The position numbers were made by a program, and so were the translations under genes. Below the pieces are notes generated by a model that had not been told where the DNA came from, made no database searches, and was given only the letters and a program-made list of their open reading frames with translations. DNA of 64,000 nucleotides. Source: Anaerocolumna sp. (GTDB lineage Bacteria > Bacillota > Clostridia > Lachnospirales > Lachnospiraceae). The stretch spans positions 1 through 64,000 of the forward strand of contig JAQSXJ010000003.1 of the NCBI GenBank assembly GCA_029256725.1, given 5' to 3'. Within the stretch, counting starts at the first letter, position 1, and each line of letters opens with the position of its first letter. Below, piece after piece: positions 45,622-51,531 of this stretch.

Positions 45622-45653
45622 TAATGTCACGTCAAACATAATGTCACATCAAA
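45622..45653. repeat. Tandem 15-mer in the gap before the PduA/J-like gene
   Basis: TAATGTCACGTCAAA (45622-45636) and TAATGTCACATCAAA (45639-45653) differ at one base, with a 17-nt period. The surrounding 192-bp gap shows no gene; an internal promoter with this as operator is possible. Confidence 0.6.
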
Positions 45654-45741
45654 GAAAACACAGAGTTAAATAATATGTAAATTTAGTTCATTTAAAAAGT
45701 TGATAGTTGAATTGAAACATATATAACAGGAGGATAACAAA

Positions 45742-46017
45742 ATGGCTCAGGAAGCTTTAGGAATGGTTGAAACAAGAGGATTGACAGCAGCAATTGAAGC
45801 AGCAGATGCAATGGTCAAGGCAGCAGAGGTTGTACTGGTTGGAACAGAGAAGATCGGATCAGGTCTTGTAACTGTATTGGTTAGAGGTGATGTAGGAGCT
45901 GTTAAGGCAGCTACAGAAGTTGGTGCAAATGCAGCAGCAAGATTAGGTGAACTGGTAGCAGTTCATGTAATTCCCAGACCTCATACAGACGTTGAGAAAA
46001 TACTTCCTAAAATCTAA
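45742..46017 (+). CDS. PduA/PduJ-like major hexameric shell protein
   Basis: The 91-residue canonical BMC-H protein ([22 protein letters not shown]...[14 protein letters not shown]) assembles as hexamers that tile the facets. The pore loop region [16 protein letters not shown] is typical of PduA/J. ACAGGAGGAT lies just before the ATG and should give strong translation. Its sequence is very close to the second half of the protein encoded at 46467, so the two are recent paralogues. Confidence 0.96.
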   Translation: MAQEALGMVETRGLTAAIEAADAMVKAAEVVLVGTEKIGSGLVTVLVRGDVGAVKAATEVGANAAARLGELVAVHVIPRPHTDVEKILPKI

Positions 46018-46096
46018 TAAGATTTTATAATCTGATAAGATTTAATACCTTAATAAGATTTTATAATCTGTTCAGAGATTTGTTGAAAGAGGTAAG

Positions 46097-46160
46097 AGTG
46101 AAAGAAAAGCACTTTCACTCCCCCAGATTTTTTACGCGTGCCAAAGCACGCAGATGGGAG
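46097..46160 (+). ncRNA. Conserved leader RNA motif, type 1, copy 1
   Basis: Hairpin 1 is AGTGAAAG/CTTTCACT (46097-46104 with 46112-46119). Hairpin 2 is GCGTGC-CAAA-GCACGC (46136-46151). CTCCC (46118-46122) can pair with GGGAG (46156-46160), which is the ribosome binding site of the shell gene starting at 46164. The GTG..AAAGCAC.CAGATGGG segment recurs before two other genes of this locus. It looks like a translational control element; no known riboswitch class was recognised. Confidence 0.6.
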
Positions 46161-46163
46161 CCA

Positions 46164-46451
46164 ATGTTGAGTTCATTAGGGTTTATTGAAATTCCCAGCG
46201 TAACAGCTGCTATAGAGGCGTTGGATGTGATGCTTAAGACTGCCGATGTGGAATTCGTAACATGGGAGAGAAAGCTTGGAGGACGTTTGGTTACTATAAT
46301 CGTACAGGGCGATGTATCAGCAGTATCCCATGCCGTGGAAACTGCTGCGCAGACAGCTATGAAACCTTGCGTGCATGCCGTTATTCCAAATCCCCATGAG
46401 GAAACCATTCGTATGGTTAACATCAGTGCAGCCAGACTGAACAAACAGTAA
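46164..46451 (+). CDS. BMC-domain shell protein (BMC-H type)
   Basis: The 95-residue single-BMC-domain protein (LGFIEIPSVTAAIEALDVMLKTADV, LGGRLVTIIVQGDVSAVSHAVETA, VHAVIPNPHEETIRMV) is divergent from the PduA/J type and nearer PduK-like hexamer proteins, but has no C-terminal iron-sulphur extension. ATG 46164 is used because an upstream in-frame start at 46080 would translate the leader motif. Its ribosome binding site GGGAG is only 3 nt from the start and lies in a predicted stem, so expression may be low or controlled. Confidence 0.9.
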   Translation: MLSSLGFIEIPSVTAAIEALDVMLKTADVEFVTWERKLGGRLVTIIVQGDVSAVSHAVETAAQTAMKPCVHAVIPNPHEETIRMVNISAARLNKQ

Positions 46452-46466
46452 AGATAAGGGGTAGTC

Positions 46467-47087
46467 ATGGCAGAAACAAACAGACCAGAAGAAAATAGTA
46501 TCAACACAGAAAAGAATAAAACCAGAAGTCGTAAGCCGGGCAAAACAGCTGATGTAAAAACGGCAGCTGGATCTGGTAAAACAGCTGAAGCAGACAAAGC
46601 AGTTGATGTAGAAATAACGGCTGCAACAGATAAAGCGGTGATAACAGCAGGCAAGACAACTGCAACAGACAAAATAGTTGATGAGACTAAAGAGACTAGC
46701 AATACCACTGATATAACTGAAACAAGTGAAACTAGTACAATAAATGAAACAGAAAAAAATAAGAAAATTAATAATGATACAGCGGAAACCGCTGTAAGGG
46801 AGGTCAAAATGGCACAGGAAGCTTTAGGAATGGTAGAAACAAGAGGTTTAGTAGCAGCAATTGAAGCAGCAGATGCAATGTTAAAAGCAGCTAATGTTAC
46901 ATTAGTTGGAACAGAGAAGATCGGTTCCGGATTAGTGAGTGTTATGGTAAGAGGAGATGTAGGTGCAGTTAAGGCAGCAGTTGAGTCCGGTGCAAGCAGT
47001 GCTTCCAAACTTGGTGAACTGGTAGCTACACACGTAATTCCCAGACCTCATACAGATGTTGAGAAAATTCTTCCTGCTCTAAAGTAA
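46467..47087 (+). CDS. Shell protein with 114-residue disordered extension and internal start
   Basis: Read from ATG 46467 (AAGGGG upstream), 206 residues are encoded. The first 114 form a Lys/Thr/Ala/Glu-rich low-complexity tail (for example [20 protein letters not shown]); a canonical PduA/J-like BMC-H domain follows ([22 protein letters not shown]...ILPALK). At 46809, exactly where the canonical domain begins, an in-frame ATG is preceded by TAAGGGAGG. That is a better site than the upstream one, so a 92-residue standard hexamer protein is almost certainly also made. This parallels PduB/PduB'. The tail could tether cargo or sit on the outer or inner shell face. Confidence 0.9.
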   Translation: MAETNRPEENSINTEKNKTRSRKPGKTADVKTAAGSGKTAEADKAVDVEITAATDKAVITAGKTTATDKIVDETKETSNTTDITETSETSTINETEKNKKINNDTAETAVREVKMAQEALGMVETRGLVAAIEAADAMLKAANVTLVGTEKIGSGLVSVMVRGDVGAVKAAVESGASSASKLGELVATHVIPRPHTDVEKILPALK

Positions 47088-47142
47088 TCGAAAACAAACC
47101 ATTACTTATAATGAATGGCAGCAGTAAGGTATACGAGAAAAT

Positions 47143-47192
47143 GCAGGATAAGCAGGAGCAGATGTTATAAGTAACATCGGCTCCTGTCCTTA
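47143..47192 (+). other. Strong hairpin between shell gene and pduL
   Basis: AGCAGGAGC.GATGTT pairs with AACATC.GCTCCTGT across a TATAAGT-like loop. Without a T-tract it may be an mRNA processing or stability element within the operon. It lies 56 nt after the shell gene stop. Confidence 0.5.
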
Positions 47193-47291
47193 ACACGAAT
47201 CATTTATGTTGAATATTAGTGTTTACCTTTTCGAGCACAAAAGGCTGAGTACAATGGTGTTTTATCAGTAAGAGGAAAAATTAATTCAGCT

Positions 47292-47351
47292 AGTACTACC
47301 TTGTGTAAATAGCGGATGCTGAATTGTGCGAAATTTATGCAAGGTAGTACT
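47292..47351 (+). ncRNA. Conserved leader motif, type 2, copy 2, closed by a 12-bp stem
   Basis: AGTACTACCTTG (47292-47303) pairs perfectly with CAAGGTAGTACT (47340-47351). The loop contains GTGTAAATAGCGGAT and ATTGTGC, the same blocks as at 41785. The structure ends 27 nt before the proposed pduL start. A perfectly closed stem with a conserved loop suggests a functional RNA; no known class was recognised. Confidence 0.55.
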
Positions 47352-47378
47352 AGATATGGAAAAGAGCAGGTGGATTCT

Positions 47379-48020
47379 TTGGAAGAAAAAGACGTAGAAT
47401 TAATAACGGCTATGGTATTAAAAGCAATTAAGGAAAATGACTCCGAGACCAATTATTCCGTACCCATAGGTGTTTCTGCAAGACATGTACATCTGACACA
47501 GGAGCATGTTGAGGTACTCTTTGGAAAAGGGTATGAGCTGACAAAGAAAAAGGAACTTATGGGAGGCCAATATGCCTCAAATGAGCTGGTTACCATTGTA
47601 GGTTATAAACTAAGAGCAATGGAAAATGTAAGGATATTAGGACCTGTCAGAAAGATCTCTCAGGTTGAAATATCAAAAACCGATGCCATAAAGCTTGGAA
47701 TCAAAGCACCGATTAAAGAATCCGGTGATATAAAGGGTTCTGCACCTATTTCAATTGTAGGACCAAAAGGTGCTGTTCATCTGGAGGAAGGCTGTATCGT
47801 TGCCAAACGCCATATCCATATGGCACCCGCAGATGCAAAAGCAGCAGGTGTAGTAAATGGTCAGGTAGTATCTGTTAAAGCAGATAATGAAAGAGGAACG
47901 ACCTTTAACCACGTAACAATCAGAGTAGATGGAAGTTATACTCTGGAAATGCATATAGACACAGATGAAGCAAATGCAGCGGGAATTGCAACAGGTGATT
48001 CCGCATTAATAATAAAGTAA
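47379..48020 (+). CDS. pduL: Phosphate propanoyltransferase PduL
   Basis: It converts propionyl-CoA and phosphate to propionyl phosphate, recycling CoA inside the microcompartment; a cytosolic acetate/propionate kinase then yields ATP. The 213-residue protein has both PduL halves, with zinc-binding motifs GVSARHVHLTQ and VAKRHIHMAPADA and the conserved LMGGQYASNE. The N-terminal amphipathic segment (VELITAMVLKAIKEN) is the expected encapsulation peptide. TTG 47379 is the likely start (AGGTGG 8-13 nt before); an in-frame start at 47316 would translate the leader stem. Confidence 0.92.
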   Translation: MEEKDVELITAMVLKAIKENDSETNYSVPIGVSARHVHLTQEHVEVLFGKGYELTKKKELMGGQYASNELVTIVGYKLRAMENVRILGPVRKISQVEISKTDAIKLGIKAPIKESGDIKGSAPISIVGPKGAVHLEEGCIVAKRHIHMAPADAKAAGVVNGQVVSVKADNERGTTFNHVTIRVDGSYTLEMHIDTDEANAAGIATGDSALIIK

Positions 48021-48094
48021 TACAATCAGGAGTATCTAAATCAGGCTGGGGCATGGCATTAGAAATTTAAATATACCCTAATATCCTGGAAAGT

Positions 48095-48143
48095 GGTTGC
48101 ATCCTGATTTGTACGTGTGTGAAAGCACGCAGATGGGAGTTTG
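48095..48143 (+). ncRNA. Conserved leader RNA motif, type 1, copy 2
   Basis: CGTGT-GTGAAA-GCACG (48114-48129) is followed by CAGATGGGAG; the GGGAG is the ribosome binding site of the pentamer gene at 48145. The block GTG..(A)AAGCACGCAGATGGGAG is nearly identical to the copy at 46136. The first hairpin of copy 1 is not conserved here. Confidence 0.55.
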
Positions 48144-48144
48144 T

Positions 48145-48408
48145 ATGATAGTCGGCAAAGTAGTTGGTTCCCTGATAGCAACCAGAAAAAATGAGAACCT
48201 CATAGGCTGTAAGTTCCTTATTGTGGAACCCTTTGACAAAATGGAGGAAAGCGGAAGATTCGTGGCCATTGACAATGTAGGAGCAGGTATTGGGGAAGTT
48301 GTTTTGGTGGTAAAGGGCAGCGGTGCCCGCATCGGATGCCGTATGGAAAGTGCACCGGTGGATGCAGCTATTGTAGGTATTGTAGACGACGGAATTGGAT
48401 TGGAGTAA
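48145..48408 (+). CDS. EutN/CcmL-type pentameric vertex protein
   Basis: The 87-residue protein (MIVGKVVGSLIATRKNENLIG, FVAIDNVGAGIGEVVLVVKGSGAR, PVDAAIVGIVDDG) matches the EutN/CcmL/PduN fold that forms pentamers and caps the vertices of the shell. Only about 60 copies are needed per closed shell, so low expression is expected, in keeping with the structured leader. ATG 48145 is used; the longer frame from 48097 would translate the leader motif. Confidence 0.95.
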   Translation: MIVGKVVGSLIATRKNENLIGCKFLIVEPFDKMEESGRFVAIDNVGAGIGEVVLVVKGSGARIGCRMESAPVDAAIVGIVDDGIGLE

Positions 48409-48415
48409 TTTCAGC

Positions 48416-49768
48416 ATGGAAATACAGGAACTTATCGGTATCGTAAAAGAGCATGGAGTGGCAGGTGCAGGGGGCGCAGGTTTTCCTACCTATGCCAAAC
48501 TTGATAAACGGGCAGAGGCAATTCTTTTAAACTGCGCGGAATGCGAACCTTTACTAAAGGTGCACAGACAGCTCCTTGAAAAATATGCCTATGAAATCAT
48601 GGAGACCTTTGCTCTGATAGGAGAAGTATTAGAGGCGAAGAGAACAGTAATAGCCGTGAAGGAAGCATACAAAGGGACTGTTGAGGCTTTGCAGGCTAAT
48701 AGGTCTTCTTATCCGAAGATTGAACTGAAACTGCTTCCGGAAGTCTATCCTATGGGAGATGAAGTAGTCCTGATACATGAAACTCTTGGTATAACAATTC
48801 CGCCTGGTGGGCTTCCAATTCAAAAAGGTGTTGCTGTATTTAACGTTGAAACTATTTTTAATATTCATAAGGCTCTAAAAAATAAAGGACCGGTGAATGC
48901 AAAGTACCTTACCATTGCCGGAGAAGTTACTGCCCCTAAGACAGTTTTGGCACCTATAGGTATGGAAGTAAGAGAAGTCATTAAGGCAGCAGGAGAGATA
49001 ACAGTGAAATCTGCGGTATTTGTTATGGGAGGCCCTATGACGGGCAGCGTAGTCTCATCATACGATTGTGTTACCAAGATGACCAATGCAATACTTGTTC
49101 TGGACAGAAATCATAAACTTATTCAACGAATGCTCTCTGATGTTTCCATTGATATGAAGCGGGCAATGTCTGTATGCTGCCAGTGTGAAATGTGCACAGA
49201 TCTATGTCCCAGGAATCTCCTTGGTCACCCCATAACGCCTCATATGTTCATGCGGTCAGCCACCAGTGGTGTGGGTGCTGCGATGAAGGATCTAAGTCCA
49301 TTTCTTCATACTTTTTATTGCTGCTCCTGCGGTATTTGTGAGCTATATGCCTGTCCACAGGATTTGTCTCCCAGAAGGCTGATAACCCAGTATAAGAACG
49401 GCTTAAGAAACAAAGGTGTTACCCCTGATAAAGAGGTGAAGTATAAAGATCCCTTATCTTTAAGAGAATACCGGAAAATACCTATGGAGAGACTTACTGC
49501 AAGAATCGGATTAACGGAGTATAATCAAGAAGCACCTTTGGTTGATACCTTACTTCGGGCAGAACAGGTTAAGATAAAGCTGGCTCAGCATATTGGTGTA
49601 AAAGCAGTACCTAAGGTAAAGAAAGGGGACACTGTTGAATACGGCAGCAAGATTGCTGAAGCGGTAGAAGACAAACTTTCCTTACCAATCCATTCTTCTG
49701 TAAATGGTGAGGTGATCGAAGTAACAGAGGACTACATAATAATACGAAACAGCAATGAGAGGATGTAA
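48416..49768 (+). CDS. pduS: PduS-like iron-sulphur flavoprotein (RnfC-related)
   Basis: The 450-residue electron-transfer protein is related to RnfC/NuoF. In B12-dependent Pdu systems it acts as cobalamin reductase; here, without B12 enzymes, a redox link through the shell is more likely. The N-terminal GVAGAGGAGFPTYAKL is the NADH/FMN-binding glycine-rich stretch, with ILLNCAECEP after it. Two [4Fe-4S] motifs follow: CCQCEMCTDLCP and CCSCGICELYACP. The C-terminal end is an RnfC-type barrel-sandwich (VKKGDTVEYGSKIAEAVE...LPIHSSVNGEV). ATG 48416 has GGAG 10 nt upstream. It is followed directly by a PduT-like shell gene, its usual partner. Confidence 0.9.
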   Translation: MEIQELIGIVKEHGVAGAGGAGFPTYAKLDKRAEAILLNCAECEPLLKVHRQLLEKYAYEIMETFALIGEVLEAKRTVIAVKEAYKGTVEALQANRSSYPKIELKLLPEVYPMGDEVVLIHETLGITIPPGGLPIQKGVAVFNVETIFNIHKALKNKGPVNAKYLTIAGEVTAPKTVLAPIGMEVREVIKAAGEITVKSAVFVMGGPMTGSVVSSYDCVTKMTNAILVLDRNHKLIQRMLSDVSIDMKRAMSVCCQCEMCTDLCPRNLLGHPITPHMFMRSATSGVGAAMKDLSPFLHTFYCCSCGICELYACPQDLSPRRLITQYKNGLRNKGVTPDKEVKYKDPLSLREYRKIPMERLTARIGLTEYNQEAPLVDTLLRAEQVKIKLAQHIGVKAVPKVKKGDTVEYGSKIAEAVEDKLSLPIHSSVNGEVIEVTEDYIIIRNSNERM

Positions 49769-49773
49769 ACGTT

Positions 49774-50322
49774 ATGAGCAAGGCAATCGGAATGGTAGAA
49801 TACAAGACAGTATCCACGGGACTTCTTGCCGCAGATACCATGTTAAAAACAGCACAGGTTGAGATCCTGGAAGCTCAGACGGTATGTCCCGGTAAATATA
49901 TAATCCTGTTAAAAGGTGAGTTATCGGCGATTAAAGCTTCTGTAGAAGCAGCCAGACTTAAATACAGGGAACACTTAATTGACAGTTTCATACTTGGAAA
50001 TCCCCATGATTCCATATTTGCTGCCATCTATGGAGCAGCCTCTATCGAGAACATGAAAGCACTTGGAATCCTTGAGACTTTTTCCGCTGCGTCTATTATA
50101 GTAGCAGCAGATGAAGCAGCGAAATCAGCAGAGGTTACACTCATTGAACTAAGAATTGCAAGGGGAATGTGCGGTAAGTCCTATATACTGTTAACCGGTG
50201 AGATAGCGGCTGTTGAAGCTGCCATTGACAAAGCAAAAGCGGCTGTCAGCGAATCAGCCATGCTGCTTGATTCTGCAATTATTGCAAACCCTGACAGGAA
50301 GCTGTGTGAGAGTATTATATAG
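49774..50322 (+). CDS. pduT: PduT-like tandem BMC-domain shell protein (BMC-T)
   Basis: The 182-residue protein has two fused BMC domains (1-90: KAIGMVEYKTVSTGLLAADTML; 91-182: KALGILETFSAASIIVAADEAA) and forms pseudohexameric trimers. Cys38 (AQTVCPGKY) is at the position that binds a [4Fe-4S] cluster in the PduT pore. The second domain also has a Cys in the matching loop (RGMCGKSY). Adjacent pduS supports a role in moving electrons across the shell. AGAGGATG precedes the start. Confidence 0.94.
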   Translation: MSKAIGMVEYKTVSTGLLAADTMLKTAQVEILEAQTVCPGKYIILLKGELSAIKASVEAARLKYREHLIDSFILGNPHDSIFAAIYGAASIENMKALGILETFSAASIIVAADEAAKSAEVTLIELRIARGMCGKSYILLTGEIAAVEAAIDKAKAAVSESAMLLDSAIIANPDRKLCESII

Positions 50323-50511
50323 TTAAAAACACAAAAACTCTGTTTCTTTAAAGGAAACGACAGAACAGTTACTTTACAACTTCTTATGAACTTGTTTATA
50401 ATAGAACTTATCTAATTTTCTATTAAAATACCAATTAAGGCAATAATTTTAGATGCCGGCATCTGATTATAAGAAAGTTATTAGATTCGTATAATACCAA
50501 AGCTGCAAGGA

Positions 50512-50570
50512 TGAAAGAAAGCCTTTCACTCCCTGACTTTAAAGGTGTGTTAAAGCACTCAGATGGGGCT
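50512..50570 (+). ncRNA. Conserved leader RNA motif, type 1, copy 3
   Basis: Hairpin 1 is TGAAAG-AAAGC-CTTTCA (50512-50528), followed by CTCCC as in copy 1. Hairpin 2 is GGTGT-GTTAAA-GCACT (50544-50559), followed by CAGATGGGG. Here it ends about 30 nt before the DeoR start instead of overlapping it. The rest of the 276-bp gap (50323-50598) shows nothing else recognisable. Confidence 0.6.
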
Positions 50571-50598
50571 AAAAATAAAAGAGAGTAGGTAGAAGACA

Positions 50599-51360
50599 AT
50601 GCTTGCAATAGAAAGAAGAAATCAGATATTAGAAATATTGCAGAGGGATAAGAGAGTTGTAGTAAGTGATTTGAGTACGGTATTTGAAGTGACGGAGGAA
50701 ACCATTAGAAGGGATCTTGAGAAACTTGAAAAAGAAGGTTTTGCCAGAAAAACTTATGGTGGAGCCATTCTAAATGAAAGTTTTAATGTAGATTTACCCT
50801 TTACCGTTAGAAAGAAAGCCAATGTATCCAATAAGGAGTACATTGCAGATATTATATGTTCTATGATCGAGGACGGGGATCACATTATGATGGATGCCAG
50901 TTCTACCGCTGTTTATGCAGCTAAACATCTAAAGAACAAAAAGAATATCACATTGATTACCAATTCTATTGAAATACTTCTTGAGCTATCCGAAGTAGCA
51001 GGTTGGAAAGTACTTTCCACCGGCGGAATGCTAAAAGAAGGTTCACTATCGCTGGTAGGTTATCAGGCAGAAAAGATGCTTGAGAACTACCATGTAGATA
51101 AAGCAGTCATTTCCTGTAAAGGTCTTGATATGGAACGTGGAATAACCGATTCCAATGAAATGGAAGCTCAGATTAAGAAACTGATGCTGGAATCAGCCAG
51201 TACCAAAATACTTGCTGCGGACTCCTCAAAGTTTGATAAGATATCCTTTACCCGTATAGGTGGTTTGGATAATCTTGATTATGTTATAACGGACAAAGAA
51301 CCAACAGATACCTGGAAGCAAATATTTCAGACTACTAAAATATCATTAAAATATGAATAA
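50599..51360 (+). CDS. DeoR-family transcriptional regulator
   Basis: The 253-residue DeoR/GlpR-type regulator has the N-terminal winged helix (RRNQILEILQRDKRVVVSDLSTVFEVTEETIRRDLEKLEKEG) and a C-terminal phosphosugar-binding domain (STGGMLKEGSLSLVGYQAE, KILAADSSKFD). Members of this family are usually relieved by a sugar phosphate, here perhaps a deoxyhexulose phosphate or DHAP. It sits within the microcompartment cluster and is the best candidate to bind the repeats around the operon promoter. Its ribosome binding site is weak (GTAGGTAG). Confidence 0.9.
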   Translation: MLAIERRNQILEILQRDKRVVVSDLSTVFEVTEETIRRDLEKLEKEGFARKTYGGAILNESFNVDLPFTVRKKANVSNKEYIADIICSMIEDGDHIMMDASSTAVYAAKHLKNKKNITLITNSIEILLELSEVAGWKVLSTGGMLKEGSLSLVGYQAEKMLENYHVDKAVISCKGLDMERGITDSNEMEAQIKKLMLESASTKILAADSSKFDKISFTRIGGLDNLDYVITDKEPTDTWKQIFQTTKISLKYE

Positions 51361-51363
51361 AAA

Positions 51364-51432
51364 CACTGTAATCCTTCTTCAAAGAAACATTAATAAGTTC
51401 TATTTGGTGAAGGTTGGAATTACAGTTTTCAA
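51364..51432 (+). terminator. Terminator after the DeoR gene
   Basis: ACTGTAATCCTTCTTCA pairs imperfectly with TGAAGG...GGAATTACAGT, then TTTTC. It implies that the glycyl radical enzyme gene has its own promoter or depends on read-through. Confidence 0.65.
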
Positions 51433-51496
51433 ATAAAAAGCGTGAAGTAAAATTAAGAACTTAGAAGGTATCTTTTAAACAAATAGAAAGGATAAG

Positions 51497-51531
51497 TTGC
51501 TTGCTATGGCTGCCATTAAGGCAGTAAGCAA
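51497..51531 (+). promoter_or_regulatory. Hairpin over the glycyl radical enzyme start codon
   Basis: TTGCTT (51497-51502) pairs with AAGCAA (51526-51531) and CTGCC with GGCAG inside, placing the A of ATG 51531 in the stem. The same stretch can be read from TTG 51497 (AAAGGA 6 nt upstream) as a 17-codon leader ending at 51550, overlapping the enzyme start. Translational coupling or start-site masking is possible. Confidence 0.35.

Noticed and set aside
46097..46160. An ANTAR (EutV-type) double-hairpin target
   Set aside because: Two adjacent hairpins are present, but the loops do not consistently show the A1/G4 hexaloop pattern and no ANTAR regulator is encoded nearby.
46115..47008. A 297-codon open frame on the - strand opposite the shell genes
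   Set aside because: It is antisense to well-supported BMC genes and exists because the Thr/Ala/Lys-rich extension lacks stop codons in the complementary frame. Its translation is a low-complexity S/V/L/T string with no family resemblance.
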